Shown piece by piece: positions 1 to 9,800 of a DNA stretch of 64,000 nt (the first letter of the stretch is position 1; each line of letters begins with the position of its first letter). Position numbers and translations under genes: made by a program. Under the pieces are notes generated by a model that was not told the origin of the DNA, did not search any database, and saw only the letters and a list, made by a program, of their open reading frames with translations. The stretch is from positions 59,416 to 123,415 of the forward strand of contig NZ_JADPJL010000036.1 of the NCBI RefSeq assembly GCF_023073415.1, given 5' to 3'. This stretch comes from Bradyrhizobium sp. 190 (GTDB lineage Bacteria > Pseudomonadota > Alphaproteobacteria > Rhizobiales > Xanthobacteraceae).

Positions 1-27
1 ATATCGCCCCTATCTGGGCAATACGGC

Positions 28-270
28 TCACCAGATTTCGTTGCCGATTGGTCCGTTAGCGTTGATTTCGCCATACACGTTCTCTGCGGTCATGCCCTCT
101 AGGAGCTCGTCCAACGTGTAGACCGGACGATCCAAGGGTGTCACGACCAAGGAGCCGCCTTTGACCTGAATATCCGCAGCTTTTCCCTCGAAAACTTCGA
201 GTTCTCTGGCTAGGCCAGAAGGAATACGAACGGCTAAGCTATTGCCCCATTTGGAGAAATGCGCGTTCAT
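28..270 (-). CDS. AbrB/MazE-type antitoxin
   Basis: An 80-residue protein that should act as the DNA-binding, toxin-neutralising half of a type II toxin-antitoxin pair. The N-terminal half has the swapped-hairpin (AbrB/SpoVT) signature, including the KWGNSLAVRIP stretch near residues 7-17; the acidic C-terminal half is the usual toxin-binding tail. The stop codon overlaps a GTG (bases 29-31) that could start the partner toxin, but only ten codons lie inside the window, so the toxin family cannot be read. The length is normal for the family and the gene looks intact. Such pairs usually repress their own promoter; no operator was resolved here. Confidence 0.82.
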   Translation of the reverse strand: MNAHFSKWGNSLAVRIPSGLARELEVFEGKAADIQVKGGSLVVTPLDRPVYTLDELLEGMTAENVYGEINANGPIGNEIW

Positions 271-479
271 GGCAGTTCCCTACGGAAAACTATCAGAGCC
301 CCAATGGCTCGTCGATACAATGACGATACACATGTTTGGTTCCTGAAGGTAGTATTAAAATACCGACTGTCCTATAATTTCTGTTACCGTTGATGACCTG
401 TGACCTTTGTCACTTAGGTCGGCTAGATAGCCATCGCAAGAACTTTCGTGGCTTTTGCTTAGATGTAATTCGGCTTTCA

Positions 480-1540
480 CTAGGTCCGCGAACGGCGTAG
501 CTCTTGGGACAAGGTGATGATGGTGCGCGTAATCGCGTCGCGCACGGCTTCGGCCCCGTGTCCGGCCAGTGCAGGGCCGTTCTTCATACGCGGCGCTTCG
601 CCGTGCCCTGCCAGGCGGGGAAGGTGCAATAGCATCGTGAAACGCGTCGTCCGTTCGACCAGCGTGCCGATCGCCGAGCTGCCAAGACCGAGGATAAGAT
701 CTCCCTCCCAATGTCCCGGCACCGCTCTATCGGCCGCTTCGGCAGGGCGTTGGCTGATCATGATCTCCGCCGAGACAAAGCCTTTCCCTCGTCCGCGTAC
801 GCGCGCCCTGGGCACCCGCAATACGCGTCCTGTTCGCAAGCAGGCCGTCAGCTCGCGGCGCAGCGCTCCCCGGCCCTGAACGAAGAGGGACTGATAGATG
901 GCTTCGTGGCTGACGCGCATCGTCTTGTCGTCCGGGAAGTCGATCGGCAGGCGTCGGGCAATCTGCTCCGGGCTCCAGGCCTTGGCCCATCGCCGATCCT
1001 TTCGCCGGCCATGCCGGCGGCCCTTCCACGGAACGGCGGGACCAGGAACGGGAGCGCCGCTCGGGGTCACGACAACGCCGGCAAGTCTCTCCTCCACATA
1101 AGTGCGCAAGGTTGCGTTGAGCGCAAGCTTGGTTGGTTTAGGCCGACGGGCCGATCGATCGGCATGCCACTGGGCGGTCGTCGCCCGATACTCCAAGCCG
1201 CCGCTGCGGGTGGCTGCATTGCGCCGCAGTTCTCGCGAGATTGTCGAGGCGGATCGACCGAGACGGCGCCCAATCTCCCGGATCGAATGGCCCTGCACCT
1301 TGAGAAGCGCAATCTCTTCGCGCTCCATCAATGACAAGTATCGCCCGGAGAACGCCTTTGTTGAGGACTTGAACATCGCTGGTCGCATGCCGCCCGCCTT
1401 TCGAAACCACTGGTTCCTACAGGCTGTGACACCCCGGCTTCCAGCGCAGCATCTTCACTGCTTTGCCCTGCGGCAATAGCTCGCCAGAAACTTCTCTGTT
1501 CATCCCGTCCAGCCACAGGCGGTCGTCCTGGCGATGGTAA
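480..1540 (-). pseudogene. IS30-family transposase relic
   Basis: The main frame (480-1388) has the IS30-type N-terminal helix-turn-helix with REEIALL and STISRELRRN, followed by the start of the DDE catalytic domain (GHWEGDLILG). It stops just after TLSQELRRS, where intact relatives continue into the rest of the catalytic domain, so roughly the last third is missing. An additional N-terminal helix-turn-helix segment (RDEQRSFW and SSEDAALEAGVS) lies upstream at about 1400-1510 in another frame, showing a frameshift as well. The element should be inactive. It sits inside a hipA-like relic, so it probably inserted there and later decayed. Confidence 0.8.
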
Positions 1541-1559
1541 TGGCGCTCGTCCAGACCGT

Positions 1560-1920
1560 GCCGATCGCCGCTGTCGAATGCTCATCGCAACCTCCAACTC
1601 CAGAGTGTTGCGACGACCGCTTGAATCCGCCATCAGCACCACGGTCGAAGTGGCGGACAAGCAGCACCTTGCCCGTGGACATGGTGTTGATTCTTCCGGA
1701 ATGCCGGCGAACTCTGTCTTGTCGACAAGTTCACGTGCCGGCACTTCCATCCCCAGCGCCTCCGCCAAAGCTAGAATCGCGAATTCGTTTTCCGAAAGCC
1801 CGATATGCGTGAGAGAGGGAAATTTCGCGATATACTGCCCTTGCTCGTCGTCGACGGCGAGCGTGATCCCCCCTTCCTTTCCGGTATTTTTCATTTAGGG
1901 CGAGCAAACTCAAGCTTGGA
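1560..1920 (-). pseudogene. HipA-like kinase toxin relic
   Basis: Short stretches in three frames together resemble the N-terminal half of HipA-family serine/threonine kinases: an ARPK motif near 1900, then QGQYIAKFPS and a NEFAILALAEALG segment (1650-1890), then VLLVRHFDR (about 1630-1670) in yet another frame. At least two frameshifts separate them, and the rest of the gene is replaced by the IS30 relic. HipA proteins normally pair with a HipB repressor; no HipB is recognisable upstream. Identification rests on motif order only and the gene is clearly dead. Confidence 0.55.
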
Positions 1921-2269
1921 GTCGATGTGCGTACCTTTGGGCCACCTTGGGCGGTCTGCTCCGCCGCGTCGGCGTCGCGCACTCTCTCGTACGTCACAGT
2001 GTGCTCCTCGCGGGAGGGGACCGCGTCGGAACCACCTCGGCAACCTCGACACTAAGGAGATAGATAGCTTGCTCGCTTGCTCAGCGAGCCTTTTACGTCT
2101 TTAGTTCCGTCAGATTTGGTTTGCTGCCGGAAAGTGAGCAAATCAGTCCTGCTCTCGTAAGCAGATCTCGCCAGTCGTAGGACCTTCCGTGTCGAAATAC
2201 TCGACGAGAGCATGGCCCCTCGGCTGAATTGCACGAGGGGATTCGGACTGCGTTGCGAGAATCATCCGT

Positions 2270-2640
2270 CAACGCAATCCTCCGCTCGCCGTAATGATCT
2301 CAACCGTCACCCATGCCGCGTCATCCGAGGCGAGAAAAGCAACTACCTTCGCAATATCATCGGGCGTCCGAAGCGCCGCAGTGCGGTACCATTTACTGTC
2401 ATTTCTTCGAGTTCCGCTGTAAGGACCGGCGCGTCATGTCCGTGTCAGTTGTGCCGGGGGCAACCGCATTCACGCGCACTCTGCGGGGACCGAGTTCGCG
2501 CGCTAGCGCAACGGTGATGGCCTCCATCGCAGCCTTGGTTCCCGCGTAGACGGCATAGCCCGCGCCTGGAAGACGAGCACTTATCGAGCTGATGTTGATG
2601 ATAGCGCCGCCTTTCTTAGACGGGATGATACAGAGCGCAG
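2270..2640 (-). pseudogene. Short-chain dehydrogenase/reductase relic
   Basis: The C-terminal half of an SDR oxidoreductase can be read in two frames. The first holds the INISS strand, the catalytic YxxxK motif (YAGTK) and the RVRVNAVAPG segment after it; the second, after one frameshift near 2440, holds RRFGRPDDIAKVVAFLASDDA and a typical end at about 2270. The NAD(P)-binding N-terminal half is absent because the sequence switches abruptly, at about 2640, to the spermidine synthase-like gene on the other strand. Substrate unknown; non-functional. Confidence 0.6.
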
Positions 2641-2670
2641 TCTTAGATCAAGAGCCTACACCACGAACTC

Positions 2671-3408
2671 TTGGTACAACCGGCGATGCTGGCGCATCCG
2701 ACACCGAAGCACGCCCTCGTTATTGGCGGAGGTGAAGGCGCTACCATTTGGCAGGCGCTCCGCCACAGGTCCGTGGAATCTTTAACGATGGTCGATATTG
2801 ACGGCGAACTAATAAGCATATGTCCGGAACACATGAAGGACTGGCATCGAGGAGCATTTGAGGATCCTCGATGTAGAATCATTTTTTCGGACGGCAGAGC
2901 GTTCATCGAGAACGACAAAAGTCTGTATGATGTCGTTATTATCGACTTGAGCGATCTGGTCTCTGACAGCCCGGCGCTGGCTCTCTACACGCGCGAATTT
3001 TATCTGCGCATCAAAGAGCGGCTGAAACCCGGCGGTATTGTTGGGATTCAGGCATTGAGATTTTCTTTTGCTGACGGTCACGCTCACGCGATGCTGGCAC
3101 GAACATTGAAAAGCGTCTTTGATCAAGTTCACAGCGCATTTGTTCCCTCATTCTTGCGAGGTTGGGGATTTCTCATCGCGTCTGACTGGTTCGTTCCAGC
3201 GGATTTTTCCGCATCTGCGATGGATTCGATTATCTCGAAGCGTATCAATTCGTCATTGTCCCACTTAACAGGTGCGTTCTTCCAGTCGTGCTGCATTCAG
3301 TGCGCGCAAGCTCAAAAGCTGCTCGCGTCCAACCGACCAATTTTTGTGGATGGCAAGATGGGTGATCTTGATGCGACACTCGCTCAACTGACTGAGGAGG
3401 CACGTTGA
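2671..3408 (+). CDS. Spermidine synthase-like methyltransferase-fold protein, probably 5' truncated
   Basis: A 245-residue protein with the fold of polyamine aminopropyltransferases (SpeE), which transfer an aminopropyl group from decarboxylated S-adenosylmethionine to putrescine. Visible motifs are the glycine-rich GGGEGAT (about residue 19), MVDIDGEL, SDGRAFI and YDVVIIDLSD. Intact SpeE proteins are about 280-290 residues with an N-terminal beta-barrel and a YHE segment; here only HHELLVQPA remains before the frame meets a TAG at 2644, right at the junction with the SDR relic. The start used is a TTG; an in-frame ATG lies at 2686. The speD-type gene lies convergently about 600 bases downstream, which supports a polyamine role. 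It may be a 5' truncated relic. Confidence 0.65.
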   Translation: MVQPAMLAHPTPKHALVIGGGEGATIWQALRHRSVESLTMVDIDGELISICPEHMKDWHRGAFEDPRCRIIFSDGRAFIENDKSLYDVVIIDLSDLVSDSPALALYTREFYLRIKERLKPGGIVGIQALRFSFADGHAHAMLARTLKSVFDQVHSAFVPSFLRGWGFLIASDWFVPADFSASAMDSIISKRINSSLSHLTGAFFQSCCIQCAQAQKLLASNRPIFVDGKMGDLDATLAQLTEEAR

Positions 3409-4023
3409 ATAAGTGCATTTCTGTTCGACTCATTTGTGAAGAAAGACCTTGTTGAGCTATATTCCATGCCTCGGACAATATCTGATTCAGACACTCACTC
3501 ACTGTTTGTTGATGCGCCCATTTTCAAATTTTGCCGCTTCTGACTTTGGCCGCTTCCACCGAGATGTCCACGCTGCGATGCAATTTCGATGATATGGCAG
3601 AGAAATTCGATATCGAAGCATGTTCAGCCGGAACTTACTTGATGAATTCGGTCGCGTGAACGAGCGGCTCGATCAAATCGGTCAAAGCTTTGAGAAGCGA
3701 CTGATGAGCTTGGGATCAGAGATCCGATAGATCCATCGCCGAAGATCGTCGAAATTTGTTCAAGCTGATGAACGTGATACGATAATGCTTGGCCTGGATC
3801 GTCATGTTCTCCTCCGCGCTATCGACCCGTCGGATGCGGGCCCATTAGCGAGGAGGAAAGCGGAGCCTCATAGAGGTGAGTGTTCGGGAAGGAGGGCCTC
3901 GCGGTCAAGCTTTTATGCTAGAGGCTAGCCCAAGATGTTTTTCGATTGCGGCAGTGAGCTCGATACCCTCACCCGGGCGGTCGGACACATGACCGGCTAC
4001 TCCAAGGAGATCGACCATCTGCT
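3409..4023. other. Intergenic stretch with two tiny possible frames
   Basis: No gene of recognisable family. A 36-codon plus-strand frame (3620-3730) encodes an amphipathic, coiled-coil-like segment (DEFGRVNERLDQIG) that continues in a shifted frame to about 3780. On the minus strand a 29-codon frame (3716-3805) starts with ATG behind a perfect GGAGGAG ribosome-binding site, overlapping the first one. Either could be the stump of a deleted gene. The remainder (3810-4020) shows nothing else. Confidence 0.3.
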
Positions 4024-4416
4024 TCAACGCGTCGGCTTGATTGACACACCTCTCCGGAAGCTGCGAACGTCAGACTGTTCGGGCTGAAAGGCCTCAACTA
4101 GAACCGGCACGGCGCTCGCAGGATCACTGTCGCCGCATACGAAAACATCAGCGGCCGCGTAGGACCTCTCAGGCCAAGTATGTAAGGTGATGTGCGATTC
4201 AGCCAACAGGGCTATTGCGGAGACGCCGTGACCCGGACAAAACTTATGAACATGAAGGTGGAGTAATGTCGCACTCGCCGCACGGATGGCTTTTCGGATT
4301 GCGTCTTCCGCAATGGCCGGATCGTCGAGGTTCTTCGCTCCCCATAGCTCGATGAGCATATGCGTCGCACCGGTGGACAGAGCCGGTGGGGCTTCCTTCT
4401 CGGCATTCATGGTCAT
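4024..4416 (-). CDS. speD: S-adenosylmethionine decarboxylase proenzyme (SpeD-type)
   Basis: A 130-residue class 1B AdoMet decarboxylase, which makes the aminopropyl donor for spermidine synthesis. The family's self-cleavage site is clear: AESHITLHTWPE with the Glu73-Ser74 bond, where Ser74 becomes the pyruvoyl cofactor after cleavage. Also visible are the MLIELWGAKNLDD start region, HxHxHxFxPGHGVS with the catalytic cysteine at residue 60 (KFCPGHG), and the VFVCGD strand. A GGAGA ribosome-binding site eight bases before the ATG supports the start. Length is normal for the family and the gene looks intact. It converges on the spermidine synthase-like gene, so the two would be transcribed separately. 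Confidence 0.9.
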   Translation of the reverse strand: MTMNAEKEAPPALSTGATHMLIELWGAKNLDDPAIAEDAIRKAIRAASATLLHLHVHKFCPGHGVSAIALLAESHITLHTWPERSYAAADVFVCGDSDPASAVPVLVEAFQPEQSDVRSFRRGVSIKPTR

Positions 4417-4559
4417 TAAGAAATCTCCATTGAATTATCGGCCCAGTAAGCTGAGCTATTCGGGATTGGGGTGACGAGGTGATCCGGCGCTTGGTTTGCT
4501 GGCGCTTGGAAGCCCTCAAATGCCGTCGTTGCATCTGACAACTGCGACGATCTTCGGCG

Positions 4560-4935
4560 GCTGATTTATGCCGTTGAGCTACCCCAAGTCCTTGATGCGG
4601 CGATCACCAGCTTGAACACCATCGGCCTGGCGGTGGTTGGCGACAAGGAGCCCTTCGTCCGGACCATCGTGTCTCGCCCTGTGGCGAACATGCTCTCGCT
4701 GAGATTGGTGGTGGAAGCGCAAGTGATGCCAATGTTCGGCAAGAAAATCGTAGAAGGCCAGCAGTGCATCGCGATCCTTTACCAGGCATTCGATCGTCCG
4801 AGCGTACTTGGCCTAATACTTCTCGGCGAAGACGTCGATCGCCGCTTCGGCGGACGCTCGGTTCGCGCCCAACAGACCTCGCGCAAATCCTTCTTCATAG
4901 TGGCCTGCACAGAGAGTGGACCTTGTCCATGCTGT
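4560..4935 (-). pseudogene. IS256-family transposase C-terminal relic
   Basis: The minus strand reads, over three frames, as the C-terminal part of a Mutator/IS256 transposase: ATMKKDLREV, then AIDVFAEKY and the conserved CLVKDRDALLAFYDF, then the frameshifted SESMFATGRDTMVRTKGSLS and PMVFKLVIAASRTW. Frameshifts near 4685 and 4880 and an internal stop make it dead. Its upstream edge abuts the outer-membrane protein relic at about 4935, so this element or a recombination through it removed that gene's end. Confidence 0.65.
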
Positions 4936-5566
4936 TCATAGTCTTGTGCATCCAGCATGGCTGGTGGCGTGTGCCGGGAACGACCTCGCCGAGCGCCTTG
5001 TAGAAGTCGAGCGCGCCGTCGCCGACATTGGCCAACTCGTTGTTATTGATGACCTCGCCTTGATTGTTTTGCCAAGCCACGCCTCGCTTGAGGTAGGCCA
5101 GCGTGTGGCCCTGCGCGCCAAAAGCGTAACCGAGGCGACCGGCCCCGGGGACAAGACGTTTGGACTTGCCTTGCAGTTTGCGCTCAGCACTATGCCGGAG
5201 GCTGCGAGGCAGGTATTTGTGCCGTTGGAGATAGCACCGCTGGGGTCGAGTTTGAGGCCAAACACCCCAGCTATTCTTCTGCCAGTTGTAGCCGATCTGG
5301 CCGCCTGCCAGGAACACAGGACTATCGACGACGCCGCCATAGACTGACGGACCGTGGGGATTACTGAAGGATTTTTGGCCGTAACCAACGCCGACGTGCC
5401 CGCCACTATATCCTCCGGACCAGCTCCACAGGGCCCATGGCAGTTGTACTGCTGGCTCACACTCCGCCGAATTGGCTGCACCGCTTGCGACCAGCGCAAT
5501 CGTTGTCGCTCCCCAAAAACGAACTCCAGATCGCATCAAACACTCCGCGGCGCTTTCCCGATCCAC
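4936..5566 (-). pseudogene. Outer-membrane beta-barrel (Omp31/RopB-like) relic
   Basis: Begins with a signal-like segment (ATTIALVASGAANSAE, about residues 19-34), then the glycine/aromatic repeats of small alpha-proteobacterial surface porins (WSGGYSGGHVGVGYG, AGGQIGYNWQ). The middle continues in a second frame (GVFGLKLDPSGA, CLAASGIVLSANCKA) and returns to the first frame (GAGRLGYAFGAQGHTLAYLK, GVAWQNNQG). Two compensating frameshifts, at about 5270 and 5150, and a missing final quarter show it is broken. The end fuses to IS256 sequence. Family members have eight strands and an aromatic last residue, absent here. Confidence 0.6.
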
Positions 5567-6894
5567 AACCGAGCCTCAAGCTGGCATCAGTGATGGCACC
5601 GCGACCGAAGCAAGCACCGTGCCGCTTGGAAATTGAGGGGGCTTCAGTTACTTCGTACTGGGTGCATGCGTCAGGTTGTGGACAATGGTCTTGAAGCTGA
5701 CAATCGCGCTGTAGCGTCCGACACTATGCTGCGCAGCAGGAAACTGCCTTTCTCGCTGCAGCAGTAGAAGGAGATTCCTGTTCGCCTGAACAGGCTTCCT
5801 AACTCACCTATCGGGGCTCACGCGAAACGGTCAAAGCCAATGGATATTACTGACGAGCGGAGCCGGCCTAGACGCCGGACCCGTCTACCCGCACAGGGAT
5901 CGCACCGGCTACACCGCGCGTTATCGAAGTCCGGCTGGTTGGAACGACTCATCACGAGCGATCAATCACGCAACGCGGCCCGCGCAGGAAAGGCTCATCA
6001 TCAGCGTCTTCCAGCTTACCACGAATACCCGCGTGATAATAACAGTCCGGCTCCGGCTTCGCCGTACTGCTGAGTGGCTTTGCCGCAACACTATTCTTAT
6101 CGGCTCTGCTCTAGGAAAAGGAGTTTCCGAGCATACGTCTCGTGGAGACTAAGCAAAGGCGCCATCCGCAATTCAATTCCGGTTCGCAAAGCCGTATCGG
6201 TACGGCCTTTTGGATAGACTGGACATTGCCTGCCGTTCACAGCAAATGTTTCTGAGCGCGTTTTTCGTTTGCACCAAGGTGGACGACCGCGAACATCAAC
6301 AGACCAAGGACCTCGCGGTGATGGTTCTGCACGCCCACGACTCGGCACGCTGCCCATAGCTATCTCGCTATGGCCAAGAGCGTCAAAACGCTTGAGCGCG
6401 CAACGACTGCCCTTCAGCGGTTATGCAAACAACGCCGGCCTCGTGGAAAACGCAAACACGCCTCTGTGTTGGTTCTTGCACAATCGATGTTACCGCTTGG
6501 TCGCCGCAGGCGACCTGTAGCCCGGCGAGCGCCAAGTCCCCGCTTTCATGAGGAGCGCACCAAATCATTGTCCAGGCGCCTACAAATGCAAGAAATCACA
6601 AGCCGGAGCGAGTCTCTGGGCGCGCTTGGTTGCGGGTGCCACGCAGACTACCCGCGTGTCTACTACAAGATCTGGTAGATGCCAACGCCGACTTGAGGCC
6701 CTAGCGTCCGGCCGTGTTCCCTTGCCGATCATCGCGGAAACAGTAGTGAACGCAAAGCACGAGAAGTTAAGAAACGGGCAAAACGGCACACTATGACTGG
6801 CAGAACCAGGGTGGCTACGCATTGCACACGCTCAATCAGGATCGTTGGTGTTCTGATTTAAGGGTCGCAGAAGGCGACGAATGGCGGGACGCGT
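5567..6894. other. Long intergenic region upstream of the NRPS gene
   Basis: About 1.3 kb with no recognisable gene on either strand. It contains a short perfect hairpin (CCTGTTC/GAACAGG, 5777-5794). A TGT-N10-ACA sequence matches a NifA site at 6467-6482, and a TGGC...TTGCA sequence at 6812-6826 has GG and GC nine bases apart instead of ten. The NRPS promoter must lie in here unless transcription comes from further upstream, but none can be assigned with confidence. Confidence 0.4.
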
Positions 6895-9800
6895 ATGCCT
6901 ACGGAAAATCGATCAAGCAAAAATCAGCTTGTGGAACAACAACCGATCGACGCGATCACCGCGATCGATCGCCTTGCTAGATCAGATCCGGAAAGGGTTG
7001 CGCTGAGGTACGGCGCAGACGAACTCACCTACAAAGCGCTGCGATTAAGATCGGATGCCCTCGCAAGGACGTTACGAGAGCGGGGCGCTAACGGCATGGT
7101 CGTTGGCTATTGGGGTGAGCGGGACCTCGACTGGGCGACGGCGGTAGTTGCAATTTTGAGGGCTGGAGCAACGTACCTGCCGCTCGATCCATCGTTACCG
7201 GCTTCGCGTACATCATTCATGATCGAGCAGAGTCGCTGCGCTCTGATTATTGGCCCAGACCAGCTGGATTTGTTCAGCAAATTGCAGGCGAGCAGCAAAG
7301 GCACGACGCAATTCATAGCGATAGAGGCGGCGCTGCGCGAGGGCCAGACTTCGCCTGTTGTACCACCATCGTGCGAGGATGGACTCGCCTACATTCTGTT
7401 TACGTCGGGTTCGACGGGCAAGCCTAAAGGCGCAATGATCGAGCGCGCAGCCCTAAACAATCATTTGGTGGCAAAGATTGATGCCCTAACCCTCACTCGG
7501 ACGGATTGCATCGCGCAGACGGCATCGCACTGCTTTGACATCTCGCTGTGGCAGCTTTTGGCAGGGCTTTGCGTCGGAGGCTGTATCGCGATCATTGATG
7601 ATGCGACACTAAAATCGCCAGTATCCCTTCTCAAAGCAATTCAAGGATACGGCGTGACGGTTGTTCAATTCGTTCCGTCGATGCTTGCAATATTTGTTGA
7701 ATATTTGCAGTCGCTTGCGGCGGCTGAGCGAGCTCTGGACAGTTTGCGGATTATTTCAACGGTCGGAGAACCTCTAACACCCGGACTGGCGCGTGCGTGG
7801 CTGGCCTTATATCCCCGGGTCCCCATTCTCAACCACTACGGGCCGACCGAGTGCGCGGACGGCGTTACGCATCATCTGGTTTCCGTAGCGCCTGCGCTGG
7901 CTGCCCCTTATGTGCCGATCGGCAAACAGATTTCTAACCTTGTGGTTTATGTCGCTGACGGACCGAGGCTGTGCAACACGGGAGAGGTCGGCGAAATCTG
8001 TGTTAGCGGCGTTGGTGTCGCCGCTGGTTACGTCAATGATGATGTTCGCACCAAGGATGCCTTTGGGCCAAACCCGTTCTCAAACAACCCGTCGTTCCAG
8101 CGCCTATACAGGACAGGTGATCTCGGGCGCGTTCGTTCCGATGGCCTTTTGGAATGTCTTGGTCGACGGGACCGTCAGGTCAAAATCCACGGGCACAGAA
8201 TTGAGCTGGGAGAAATCGAGGCCCGCCTCTCCGCTCATCATTTAGTACGTGGCGCCGTCGCCGTCGCCTCCGTCTGCGCAGGCGTAAAGCTTATGGCGAG
8301 AGACATAACCAGGGCCGAAGGGGAAACTGGATCGAGACGACTCATCGCGTATGTGTCAGCTCCGGCTGAAGTGACGGAAGGCGAGCTTCAGAACCTTCTC
8401 GCCGAAGCGCTTCCCACCTACATGCTCCCAGAAAGGATCATCCACGTCGGCGGTATTCCACTGACCAGAAACGGAAAGGTCGATTTTGGAGCATTGCCGG
8501 ACCCGGCCAGTGTTCGTCCTCTGTTGCCGACGCCATTCGAGGAGCCGAAAACAGAGCTCGAAGCCCAGCTGTGTCAAATTTGGTCCCGCGTTCTGCGTAT
8601 TGAGAACATTGGCGTGATGGACCAGTTCATAAGCCTCGGCGGAGACTCGCTCCGGGCAATGCTCATATTGGGCCAATTGCAGACCCAGCTCGGAGTGAGA
8701 ACGGATTTCAGGCTGGTCCTGAATGGAACGATCCGATCTCTTGCGGCTTCGATCTCGGCCCGAGTCGACTCCAAACCGTGCACAGCCCCGACGTACGGAA
8801 GGCTTATGCGATCGCCTCTGACGCGAGTTCAGGAGCACCTATGGTTTCTCTCGCAGCTCGATCCGTCTGCCAGGAACTACATCATTCAAGGCGGCCTGCG
8901 AATAAGGGGCATCATCGATCTGGCGGCGTTCAATCGCGCCTGGACCGATGTCGTTCATTCCCATCAGGCACTTTCGGCACGCTTTATCGACGATGACGGT
9001 CCGGTTCAGCTTTTTGATGCTCCGCAATGCGCAAGTCTTGAATTGGCTGATGCATCTCATCTCACGGCGCCGGAAGCTGAGGAGCTGATCGCAGAGTTAC
9101 GGCGAACAGAGCTGAACGGCAGCTTTGATCTCAGCCAAGGCCATCTGTTTCGCGCGCGCATGATCCGTTTTGGCCCTGACAACCATCTCATACTGATCAC
9201 CGCTCATGAATTTATCATCGATGCCTGGTCGATCTCTGTTCTACTCAGGGACCTTCGACAAAGGTACGAAGATGCCGCGGCGTTCTTGCCAGAGAACCGC
9301 GCCTCACTCTCGACCTACGCGGTCTGGGAAACACAACACCTTACTGCAGAGGCGTTGGCCAACCAACGTAGCTATTGGCGTCGTCAAATTGGTGATGATC
9401 CGCCGGTGCTTTCGCTTGGAACGGGACGAGCGCGGCCACAGACAAATTCCTACCGCGGCGCCTCGCATGCAGTGCTGCTTGGCAGCGAGCTCTCCAATCA
9501 GGTACGTGAGTTTGCGCGCCGACATCGGTGCACGACGTCGACAACACTCCTCGCCTGCTTCAAGCTGCTGCTGCGCACGTATAGCGGTCAGGACGATATT
9601 ATAGTTGGCATACCGCACGTCGTACGGGATCAACCTGGCAGCGCCGAAATCGTTGGCTTTTTCCTGAATATGCTGCCAATCCGCACCGCGATCGATGTCG
9701 GCGAGTCCTTTGCGGTTCATGCCTTGCGCATCCAGAGCCTGGTCAGCGATGCCATCGCAAATTCGGCGTATCCGTTCGGCTGGATGGTAAGGGATACCCG

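Noticed and set aside
3095..3115. TGGCACG...TTGAA as a sigma54 promoter
   Set aside because: The -12 element lacks the GC pair and the site lies within the spermidine synthase-like coding region.
6467..6826. NifA site plus sigma54-like promoter upstream of the NRPS
   Set aside because: TGT-N10-ACA at 6467 is about 330 bases from the candidate promoter, and the GG-to-GC spacing at 6812-6826 is nine, not ten. Both departures make activity unlikely, so it is not reported as a promoter.
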